Shown here piece after piece: positions 1 to 7,383 of a stretch of DNA of 64,000 bases; positions within the stretch are counted from its first letter, which is position 1, and the number at the start of each line of letters is the position of its first letter. Location: assembly GCA_963726005.1 (NCBI GenBank), contig CAVSAT010000003.1:11824-75823 (forward strand), read 5' to 3'. The translations under genes were made by a program, and so were the position numbers. The DNA is from Bog-473 sp963726005 (GTDB lineage Bacteria > Actinomycetota > Acidimicrobiia > Acidimicrobiales > RAAP-2). The notes under the pieces were generated by a model. It saw only the letters and a list, made by a program, of their open reading frames with translations. It did not search any database and was not told where the DNA came from.

Positions 1-3
1 GAA

Positions 4-37
4 ACGACCCCGGCCCGATTACCCGGGCCGAGGTCGT
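4..37. terminator. Strong hairpin, probable terminator of an upstream gene
   Basis: The arms at 4-17 and 24-37 pair over 14 positions with one mismatch (c10/a31) around a 6-nt loop. No T-run follows, which is common for actinobacterial terminators. The gene it would serve lies outside the window. Confidence 0.55.
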
Positions 38-40
38 CTC

Positions 41-416
41 GCTGTGGGCACTTGGGGCGGACTTCGGGGGAAGACCCGCCCCATGGGGTCAAGGCGGATT
101 GACACCCGCGTGCCGACCATAAGTCTGGCAGGCGAGAAACCGCCCCGCCACCGCTACGCGGAGCGGCCAGCTTCTCAAGCCGCTCCAAGGGCCTCTGCGA
201 TGCGAACGCCAAACGGCGTCGGAAGCCAACCGCCAAACCAACCCGCTCAGCTGCCCCGACACGAGATTCCCCGAACGCTCCTGACCCTTGACCTGGGACT
301 TCTTTGGCGGGCGAGATCCCACCCAAGTTTCTCGGGACGTGTTGTCATCGATTGTCAACGAGATTGCCTAAAGATCTTCGGCGCACGATCATCTCGATCA
401 CTACGCTCCACCCTTG
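41..416. other. Intergenic, no gene recognised
   Basis: About 375 bases between the left-edge hairpin and the acyltransferase gene. The open frames here have no family-like sequence and no ribosome binding site. I see nothing I can support beyond the 5' region of the acyltransferase gene. Confidence 0.4.
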
Positions 417-1667
417 ATGACGCGACCGGCAATCGGGCAGGCGCTCGATCCGAAGCGAAACAGCTTGAACTTCCTGCGCCTCGTCCTGGCCTTCTCCGTG
501 GTGTACGCACATGCCTGCGATATCGCCTGGTTCGGGTTGCACAACGTCTCCGTCAATGACACCAGCCTTGGCGCGATCGCTGTCTACGGCTTCTTCGGCA
601 TTAGCGGTTACCTAATAGCCGGAAGCCTGTCGAGAAACAGCGTGCCGCGGTATCTCTGGCAGCGGTTTCTCCGAATCTTTCCCGCGTTCTGGATCTGTCT
701 GATCGTGACGTCTTTTGTACTCGGCACAGTCGCATGGCTCCACCAAAACCCAGCACACTGCGACCTCTCCTGCTACCTAGGGCTTCACCCCGGGCCATTT
801 TCCTATGTGTACAGCAACGCCCTCTTGAAGATCAATCAGTCCGGCGTGGTGTCGAACAACTTCATTTACTTCATTGGCAACGCTTCTCTCTGGACGCTGT
901 TTTACGAGTTTCTCTGCTATCTCTTTCTTGCGGGGCTCGCCCTCATCGGGATCTTCCGATACCGCGGGTTGGTCTTGACGACCACATTGGGCCTATTGGC
1001 GATTCTCTCCATCTTGACTTTTACTCCGAGTCTGAACCGGATGTTCTCGGTATTCCATCACTTCATCACGATGGAATTCCTCATCCTCTCTGTGGTGTTT
1101 ATGGTGGGCAGCCTCATCTGGCTCTATCGTGACGTCGTTCCAGATTCGGCCTTCCTTGCCGTACTCTTGGCGATAGCCTTCGTCGCGTCGCTGCATCTCC
1201 CGAGGGAAGGCAACCTACCGACATTGGGCTTTACCGCTTCGAGCCTGGGTGCGTTCCTGATCGCGTACCCTTTGCTCTGGCTAGGCGCGCACCTTCCATT
1301 ACATCGCATAGGTTCCAAGAACGATTACAGCTACGGGGTCTACATCTACGCCTTTCCCCTTACCCAACTCATGGTGATATTCGGCGCGGATCGGCTTGGC
1401 TTCGTTCTCTTCATGGTGGTGAACGCAGCCCTGGCTCTCGTCTTTGCGATCGCCAGTTGGTGGCTCATCGAGAAGCGCGCCCTTCGACTTAAGAGAGTCT
1501 CCTTCCCGGGGCTGCCTCCTCAGGTGAGGCGCCTCTTTGCCGCCGTGCCCGATTTCCACGCTTCGGTTTTGCGACCACCGACGTCACCTCCTGTTCCGAA
1601 TCACCAGCGCTTAACTTCCGAAGACCCGGATAGCCACCCTGTCGAACGGGACTTTGGACAGCGCTAA
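417..1667 (+). CDS. Acyltransferase 3 family integral membrane protein
   Basis: 416 aa, many hydrophobic segments. The N-terminal region (FLRLVLAFSVVYAHA) carries the conserved first helix and the H-containing start of acyltransferase-3 (OafA/YrhL-like) proteins, followed by a GYLIAGSL segment typical of the family. These enzymes move acetyl or other acyl groups across the membrane onto cell-surface glycans or lipids. There is no fused SGNH domain; a free secreted SGNH protein lies 3.4 kb downstream. A TTG at 414 is the alternative start; the ATG three bases later is preferred. The substrate cannot be read from sequence. Confidence 0.85.
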   Translation: MTRPAIGQALDPKRNSLNFLRLVLAFSVVYAHACDIAWFGLHNVSVNDTSLGAIAVYGFFGISGYLIAGSLSRNSVPRYLWQRFLRIFPAFWICLIVTSFVLGTVAWLHQNPAHCDLSCYLGLHPGPFSYVYSNALLKINQSGVVSNNFIYFIGNASLWTLFYEFLCYLFLAGLALIGIFRYRGLVLTTTLGLLAILSILTFTPSLNRMFSVFHHFITMEFLILSVVFMVGSLIWLYRDVVPDSAFLAVLLAIAFVASLHLPREGNLPTLGFTASSLGAFLIAYPLLWLGAHLPLHRIGSKNDYSYGVYIYAFPLTQLMVIFGADRLGFVLFMVVNAALALVFAIASWWLIEKRALRLKRVSFPGLPPQVRRLFAAVPDFHASVLRPPTSPPVPNHQRLTSEDPDSHPVERDFGQR

Positions 1668-1964
1668 GCATCCGATACAAAGGGGTCAAGAAGTCCCGGG
1701 TTTCAAATCCCGGCGGCCAACCTCAATGGGATGTTCCGTGCGGAGGACATCTCTTTCGGAGCATCCGGTTATTTCTCAGTCGTCGGGAGCTTCGTCTCCT
1801 ACTCCCGTCATCCGCTGGGGGCCACTCCCTGCGGCAAAGAAATCCTCTGCGGCTTTCGGTCCAGCTTTCGGAGGTGTGGCAGACGAGCACCTGTCGCTGC
1901 CGGGTCGAGGCGACGCCGCGGTCCCACGGGGCTTTACGGCGGGGAGCTGGTACCTTCCCAACTC
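1668..1964. other. Intergenic region with a tRNA-3'-end-like segment
   Basis: About 300 bases between the acyltransferase gene and the lipoprotein gene. No coding frame resembles a known protein. A tRNA T-arm-like stretch at 1693-1719 is listed separately. Confidence 0.4.
1693..1719 (+). other. tRNA T-arm/acceptor-like fragment, possible attachment-site remnant
   Basis: The stretch resembles a tRNA 3' end: a 5-bp GC stem (cccgg/ccggg type) around a TTTCAAAT loop, then a GGCGGCC acceptor-like tail. The loop is 8 nt rather than the canonical 7, and no D-arm or anticodon arm precedes it within 60 bases. It is therefore not a functional tRNA. Integrases often leave such 3' fragments at attachment sites, but no integrase is nearby. 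Confidence 0.25.
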
Positions 1965-2356
1965 GTGCGGGCTTCGAGGGTGGTCGTGGTCATCGTGGCG
2001 GTGTGTGCGTGCGCGGGCTGCTCGACGGTTACCCAAAGCCCGACAAGCACGCCGACCAGTTCGAACTCCGGCCCGGCGGTAATTACGAGAGTCGTCTCTG
2101 TGAGTTCGACGAGCCAACTCTCGGACATGGTGAGGTGGAACGTGACGAACAAAACACGTCAACCCCAGCTCGTCACCTGCGAAGTTCTTGTGCTGAATGG
2201 CTCGACGCAACTCGGCGAACTCGGCCGTGTTCAGTTGGCTGTGGCCGCGGGTGCCACCGCCGAGCAGTTCAGCGAGGTACCACCTTGGCAGGCAGCAACG
2301 CCGCCGAGACGGCCCAGATCGTCTGCCAGAAGGGGCTTACGCCGCCAACCAGCTAA
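1965..2356 (+). pseudogene. Small lipoprotein gene with a single-base frameshift
   Basis: From a GTG start the frame gives a short hydrophobic signal peptide ending in a lipobox (VCACAGC), a Ser/Thr/Pro-rich linker, and a beta-rich domain with a C-E-V core (LVTCEVLVLNG), resembling FxLYD-type extracellular domains. Near 2275-2285 the reading frame breaks. The natural continuation (LAGSNAAETAQIVCQ, stop at 2354-2356) lies in another frame, so one base appears to be missing between 'cca cc' and 'ttg gca'. It is either a decayed gene or a sequencing error. The start is uncertain because no clear ribosome binding site is visible. Confidence 0.5.
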
Positions 2357-2509
2357 TGCCGCCTGTCAACCCCGACTGTCAACGCACTTCGGCCACCCTG
2401 GTTCATGACGGGCGCTATCAGCGCTCACGGGCAGGGGCGAACCCGCCAAGAGACTTGGGAGGCACAAGCGGGCTCCGGCTGATCGCACGACCGGAGACTG
2501 GCCCTCGGG

Positions 2510-3130
2510 TCAGACACCGAGCGACGCGGCGCGCAGCTGAGCGACGAGCGCTGTATCGCCCGTGATCTCGACCCTCGCTGCCCCCTGGCGACCGGCGCCG
2601 AACATCGTGAGCTCGCCCGGGTCGCCGGCCAGGGTTAGGCGCGGCCCGGTGCCGCGGTCTTTGTCGGCCCGCCCCGGCGAGGTGATCACGATCGTGGCGG
2701 GGACCTTCTTGGCCATCCCGCCAGGCCCGATGCGCGCCCAGAGAGCATCAGCCAATGCCGGGGATAGTGGGCGGGGTTCCCAGCCAGCTTGCGCACGCCG
2801 GACATCCTCTACGTGGATGAAGAACTCGACAGTATTCATCGGCCCATCGAAGGGACGAAGGGGTAGCGGTGGCCCGCGCCGCACGGTCTCGACCAGCTTC
2901 GAGTAGGGCGTGCGATCCCGCACCGCACGACGTACTTTGTCTGTGTAGTCGGCCAGCGCCGGCCAGACGAGTCCCGGCCCGCTGTCGGGTCGCCGTTCGC
3001 GGACGACAAGGTGCGCTGCCAGGTCGGCGGTGAGCCAACCCTCGCACAACGTGGGCGCCTCAGGGCCACGTTCGACGAAGAGGTCGCAGAGGGTCTTGCG
3101 TTCCTGCTGAGCGAGGATGGGTACTGCCAT
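2510..3130 (-). CDS. TIGR03085-type DinB-fold metal-binding protein
   Basis: 206 aa from the start giving MAVPILAQQERK. The sequence has the features of the actinobacterial TIGR03085 / mycothiol-dependent maleylpyruvate isomerase-like N-terminal group: an N-terminal helix with LCEGW, TADLAAHLVVRERRP bearing a candidate metal-ligand His, and a second His in FFIHVEDVRRAQ. Members are DinB-like four-helix proteins, some thiol-dependent transferases; the specific reaction is unknown. A longer start at 3190 would add a 20-residue tail lacking family features. The gene is flanked by unrelated genes, so there is no operon information. Confidence 0.75.
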   Translation of the reverse strand: MAVPILAQQERKTLCDLFVERGPEAPTLCEGWLTADLAAHLVVRERRPDSGPGLVWPALADYTDKVRRAVRDRTPYSKLVETVRRGPPLPLRPFDGPMNTVEFFIHVEDVRRAQAGWEPRPLSPALADALWARIGPGGMAKKVPATIVITSPGRADKDRGTGPRLTLAGDPGELTMFGAGRQGAARVEITGDTALVAQLRAASLGV

Positions 3131-3229
3131 GGGCGCATTGTAAGTGGACAGCGGAGCTCTCGTGCGTGGCGCTTCGTTGTAGCGGATCATCGTCGCCGTG
3201 ACACAAGGCCCACTGATCTCGTGCCTGCG

Positions 3230-4327
3230 TCACGCTTCCCAGCGATCGTCGTGCGGCGGAGATTGGGCGGGTTCGGCCGGTCGCGAAATGTCGTCCTCCC
3301 TGCTTCGTGGTCGGGTCAAGATGATCTGCACGGAAGCCACCAGCAACACCACGATGGTCACGATCCGCTCACTCTTGCCAACCTCTCGAAAGACCGCGTA
3401 AATCTGGATGCCGATAGCTAACGCTTGCGCAAAGAGCGCCAGGGCCACCGCTCGCATTCCGGTGACGTCCTCTCGCTTCGTTTGTGCATCCGGCGAGCGG
3501 GTCCAAGCAGCGAGCGCGAGGAGGAACGCTCCCAGTGTCCACACGAAGTCATAACGGTTTCCTGACACGACAGCACGGGCCTGGGCTTCCTGGACGGCAA
3601 ATACTGCATCGGCGATGGAGGTACTGAGAACGGCCAACCCGACCAGGATCCACATGGTGTCGGGTCGCCAAGCGAGAAGTCCGTACACGCCGAGCACGGC
3701 TCCGATGAGGAGCACATCGAGAACTGGGTAACTGAATGCGACGAGCGCGGCGAGTACGCCGACGGTCTTGTGCTCTGATGCGGGCTGGACCACCAAGGCG
3801 AACCCGGCGGCCAGAGCGACCAGGGTTACAGCTATCCCGTCCATCCAACGATGAAGTTCGAAGCGAGGGACGCGGACACGAATAAGGAAGAACATTCCGA
3901 CCGCGATGAGCGGGTACCAGAACATCCAGAGGACGTCGGCAAACGTCGGATATGGCGCTTTGGGTTGTCCCCCATACGCCACGCTCCAGGTTGCACTCCC
4001 GACGAACCACAGCAAGAGTGCAACCCCGAACGCCAGCCAGGCCCGTCTGGCAACTGGCTCGTAGGCGGCACGGCTGAGAACCAGGAGTGCACACACGGCG
4101 AGGATGGCATTGTGAACCCAGTTGTCGTAGAGCCAGAGTGGACCATCGACGCCGAAGAGGTCGTTGACCGCCTCGAGGATGATGAGCACCGCCAGCACCA
4201 ACCACACGAAGCTGAGGGGGACTGGCACCGAAAGGAGTTCCCCCCCTTGGTTGATGCGGCGCTCGTCCTCTCGGTACACGACCATGTTCCCCATCTCGAT
4301 CGGCCTCGTTCTGTGAGGTAGTCCCAT
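3230..4327 (-). CDS. Polytopic membrane protein resembling the sensory module of GGDEF/EAL proteins
   Basis: About ten hydrophobic segments, with the stretch PTFADVLWMFWYPLIAVG between helices. That stretch is familiar from the N-terminal membrane sensor part of actinobacterial diguanylate cyclase/phosphodiesterase proteins. The protein stops after the last helix with a short charged tail, so no GGDEF, EAL or kinase domain is attached. It is either a stand-alone sensor or a remnant of a larger signalling protein. The start is uncertain: M at 4399, 4327, 4294 and 4285 are all in frame; 4327 is chosen for a weak GAGGG/GGGA upstream. Confidence 0.6.
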   Translation of the reverse strand: MGLPHRTRPIEMGNMVVYREDERRINQGGELLSVPVPLSFVWLVLAVLIILEAVNDLFGVDGPLWLYDNWVHNAILAVCALLVLSRAAYEPVARRAWLAFGVALLLWFVGSATWSVAYGGQPKAPYPTFADVLWMFWYPLIAVGMFFLIRVRVPRFELHRWMDGIAVTLVALAAGFALVVQPASEHKTVGVLAALVAFSYPVLDVLLIGAVLGVYGLLAWRPDTMWILVGLAVLSTSIADAVFAVQEAQARAVVSGNRYDFVWTLGAFLLALAAWTRSPDAQTKREDVTGMRAVALALFAQALAIGIQIYAVFREVGKSERIVTIVVLLVASVQIILTRPRSREDDISRPAEPAQSPPHDDRWEA

Positions 4328-4399
4328 CCGTTCCCAGCCCTCGTCGGTTGATCGAACCAGAGCGCTCGAAACACCAACATCTTTGCGGAGCGAACGCAT

Positions 4400-5077
4400 G
4401 ATTCGTCAAGCCGACGGGGATCCGACCGCCTACTCAAATATCCGTGATGGTCTCAGCCCCCCCTAACGCACTGGGCCGGCCAACGGGGCCAGCCGGTGGG
4501 TCGTTTTGCATCAGTGACCCAACGCCTGGGCCGTCAATCTTCACCGTTGCGGCTCCAGCGAGCGGAGGATGTGGATTGCGGTGAGCGCGAACTCAAGGGA
4601 GACCCGGGACCTGGCGACTGTTCGCTGTTCAATGGCGTCGCACGAGGGCCTCGAGCAAGTCTCGTCGCCTGCCCCATTTCGGCGGAGCTCTTTGGACTCC
4701 TGGAGGTTGTCGGGCCCGCGGGATGTGATCATTCCGGTTGGCCTCGCGTCTCCGCCCATGAGGTCATTTGGGCGGCTGTGGGCCACTGCCGACAGGAGGA
4801 AGCACGAATGTTGTCGTAACGTTGTGCCTGGTCAGTCCGGTCGGCTCTATTTCGTTGCGGTCCGCCCTGCCACCATCCGAACTGAGGGGCGGTGTTCTCT
4901 AGGAGCGTCACCGCCCCTCGCCATCGATTTCGAGCCACTTTGCGGTGTCACGGCGACGCTCGTTCGAGCGTCAGAACGAGCGTGTCGGTGGGAGGGGGCT
5001 CTCGTGGCCACTTCGCCCGTTCTCGCCACCTGATAGTCATCCGTAAATCCAGGAACAAGTTGGAGGAACCAGAGATC
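4400..5077. other. Long intergenic region, no supported gene
   Basis: About 650 bases. Open frames exist on both strands (for example 4541-4786 on the minus strand) but none has a recognisable domain, a good ribosome binding site and consistent codon use together. The right end holds the leader of the SGNH gene, with GGAGG at about 5061-5065. Confidence 0.4.
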
Positions 5078-6085
5078 ATGCAGAGAAACCGGCACCGCCG
5101 GAGCATCATCGGCGCGGTCATTTCGGTGGCGATGATCATGATTGCTCTGTGCGCAACAACCTCCACGACGTCTGAAGCTGCTTCACCCCGGCGAGAAGCA
5201 TCAATTGCGTCACCGGTCCAGATACTTCGGGCCGTCGCTTCTGCTCCAAGCATCAAATCAGTGCCGATTGATATCAACCCGGCCTTGCAGCACGCTGGGC
5301 AGGACGCCTATTTGACCATTCTTGACGGACACGGGTGCGATCCTGCCTTTTCTGCGGCAACAGTGGGGAGCTGTCTGTTTGGCGACCCGAAAGGCTCGAA
5401 GACAATCGTGTTGCTCGGTGACTCACATGCTGGCATGTGGTTCCCGGGGTTTGATGCTATGGCCAAGCGTGCGCATTGGAAGCTTGTGGTGCTGATGAAG
5501 GCGGTCTGTCCCGCCGTCAATCTCAGCTTCTGGAACTGGACGATGAATAGCCCCTACACAGCGTGTGACGAGTGGCACCAGTACGCGTCGAACCGGATCA
5601 ACAGGATGGATCCGGCTGTCGTCGTCTTCACGAGTTGGTGGCATGGTGATGGAATCCTGCCGAATGGCCAGACACCCACGTTGGCGCAGTGGCAACTCGG
5701 ACTGCAACAGACAATTAATTCGGTTTCGTCGCACGGCACCAAGAAGGTGGTGCTGGGCGATATCGCGTACCTCGCGCAGACGGGGCCCGATTGTCTGACC
5801 GCCCACGAGACGAACGTACAAGCTTGCTCGACACCGGCGGGCCAGGCGGCTCTTGCAGACCATGAGCAAACACTTCAAGCGGCAGCTCAAGCAACCGGGG
5901 CTACATACATTTCAACGACACCGTGGCTCTGCACAGCCACGTGCACGGCTGTGATCGGGAACTACGAGGTCTACGCTGACTCGTCTGAGATCACCAATGC
6001 ATATGCCGGGTACCTCCAAGGTGCAATAGCGGAAGCATTGCGGCCAGTCATGGGCCCGGCGACACCGCACATCAGGAGACCGTGA
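5078..6085 (+). CDS. Secreted SGNH-domain protein (acyltransferase-associated type)
   Basis: 335 aa. A Sec signal peptide (IIGAVISVAMIMIALCATT) precedes an SGNH hydrolase-like domain whose block I motif is LLGDSHAGMW, with Ser in GDSH. A second conserved region VVVFTSWW follows, and there is a cysteine-rich middle. This is the form usually found fused to acyltransferase-3 membrane domains, where it completes acyl transfer to surface sugars outside the membrane. Here it is free and secreted, and could partner the acyltransferase at 417. The ATG start is set by GGAGG 11 bases upstream; the longer upstream frame lacks family sequence. Confidence 0.8.
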   Translation: MQRNRHRRSIIGAVISVAMIMIALCATTSTTSEAASPRREASIASPVQILRAVASAPSIKSVPIDINPALQHAGQDAYLTILDGHGCDPAFSAATVGSCLFGDPKGSKTIVLLGDSHAGMWFPGFDAMAKRAHWKLVVLMKAVCPAVNLSFWNWTMNSPYTACDEWHQYASNRINRMDPAVVVFTSWWHGDGILPNGQTPTLAQWQLGLQQTINSVSSHGTKKVVLGDIAYLAQTGPDCLTAHETNVQACSTPAGQAALADHEQTLQAAAQATGATYISTTPWLCTATCTAVIGNYEVYADSSEITNAYAGYLQGAIAEALRPVMGPATPHIRRP

Positions 6086-6477
6086 GTGCCGAACCGCACC
6101 GTTCGGGGTCTGCCCGCAGCGCTTTTTTGCTTTCGATAGGTACACCCTTCGACACATTCTCATCCCGCCTGGGGAGATCGAGGACTACGCCACCGTCACC
6201 ATCTCCGGCAACACCTTGCGGGCGACTGACGGACAGCCCGGCTACTTCTCCGAACACCCCGTGGGTGCCCTCCGCGGCTGTGGCCGCTGTCTTCGGAGCC
6301 CAAGTCAGCGGGAACACCTTCTACAACACATTCAGCGTGCTGGACCCATCAGCCGAACAGTTCCCGCCGGTCCCCATCACCAACGTCGGCGTCGGGAGTT
6401 GTGGTGACACCTATTGGCTGACCCAGCCCGTCGATGGCGTTGCCCCCGCACCCAAGACGGACAGTGCTTGTGCCTGA
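6086..6477 (+). pseudogene. Possible decayed secreted-protein fragment
   Basis: Two frames each carry plausible protein-like stretches. One around 6170-6250 reads DYATVTISGNTLRATDG. The other, ending at the stop at 6477, reads VSGNTFYNTFSVLDPSAEQF and ends in a Cys-containing tail. The change of frame between them suggests a degraded coding sequence, but I cannot name the family. Confidence 0.25.
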
Positions 6478-6491
6478 CGGCGAGATCGTCG

Positions 6492-6947
6492 TCACGACGG
6501 TGAGATCTTCGTAACGACCACGCTGCACGGTGCGTTGCGGACGACGTGATCTGAGACCGATCCGAGAAGGGCGCGTTTCAAACCCCCTCTGCCGCGAGAG
6601 CCAACCACGATCGCCCGAGCGGACAACTGAGTTGCAAGTCGACAGATCGCTTCGCCGGGGTCACCCCGCAGGATCTGAATCTCCACTCCCACGAGATCCA
6701 GTTCTCCCTGCGCCCGACCAATCGCGGATTCCGCCGTTTCGCGGGCATTTGAGAGTTGGTCGTCGAACTCCTTCGGAGAGAGTTCGGGTCCAGCGTGTCC
6801 TGAACCCGCGAGTGACGCCTCGTCTGGTGCGTCCATCACCGTGACGAGAACGAGTTGGTGATCGCGGCCAAGCAGATCGAGCCCAGCGGAAAGCGCCGCA
6901 GAAGCCTCGTCAGATCCATCGGTGCACAGAAGGATGGTGGATGCCAT
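6492..6947 (-). CDS. Universal stress protein (UspA family)
   Basis: 151 aa, single Usp domain. The N-terminus STILLCTDGSDEAS contains the conserved Asp of the first strand. The C-terminal nucleotide motif GSRGRGGLKRALLGSVS matches G-2x-G-9x-G(S/T), which defines ATP-binding Usp proteins, so this copy should bind ATP. Such proteins act in the cytoplasm during starvation or hypoxia. Start is the Met of MASTILL; an upstream Met at 6980 adds 11 residues unlike the family. Confidence 0.85.
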   Translation of the reverse strand: MASTILLCTDGSDEASAALSAGLDLLGRDHQLVLVTVMDAPDEASLAGSGHAGPELSPKEFDDQLSNARETAESAIGRAQGELDLVGVEIQILRGDPGEAICRLATQLSARAIVVGSRGRGGLKRALLGSVSDHVVRNAPCSVVVTKISPS

Positions 6948-7155
6948 GGGACCACGGTAGCCATCAGGATCGGCCACCAACTGCCCGCCATCTGGTTCGC
7001 TGACGGGCCCGAGACTCGACCCGGTGCGCCGTCATGGTTCTCGGCGAGCGTCGTACCGGGTACTCACGATGGCAGTGCCCGCCCGCGCGCCGGAGCCAAA
7101 CGCTCGTGGGCCGCGCCGCTCTGAACTGGCGGCAACCGTCCGGGAACTGATTGGA

Positions 7156-7204
7156 GGGGCGGGGCGATGATCCCCCCAAGGATCCTCCCCGATCACCCCG
7201 CCCC
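7156..7204. other. Large inverted repeat, possible terminator
   Basis: Arms 7156-7168 and 7192-7204 pair over 13 bases with one mismatch (G4CG4 type). The 23-nt loop itself holds a gatcc/ggatc pair. It could be a terminator or structured leader; no T-run follows. Confidence 0.4.
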
Positions 7205-7310
7205 GGTGTTTGAGTCTGGTGACCCTCGCCGTTCTGGGGTAGGGCCATTGGAACCGGGCTCGCACAACCGAGAGACAACTCTGGCCTCGAAAAATGGTAC
7301 CGGGGGCTCA

Positions 7311-7328
7311 TTCGATCCGGGTATCGAA
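7311..7328. promoter_or_regulatory. Palindrome upstream of the secreted CAP/propeller gene
   Basis: TTCGAT and ATCGAA are separated by six bases, 56 bases ahead of the start at 7384. Its position suggests an operator, but no matching regulator is identified. Confidence 0.3.
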
Positions 7329-7383
7329 ATGTTACGTTGCCCCGGCTGATCCAATTCCTGGGCACGAGGGGGCGAACGGAATC

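Noticed and set aside
4541..4786. Minus-strand 81-codon frame in the gap before the SGNH gene
   Set aside because: The tail looks mildly protein-like, but no domain, start signal or supporting context could be found.
7205..7383. Possible c-di-AMP riboswitch upstream of the CAP/propeller gene
   Set aside because: The conserved core of that riboswitch class could not be found; only a simple palindrome is present.
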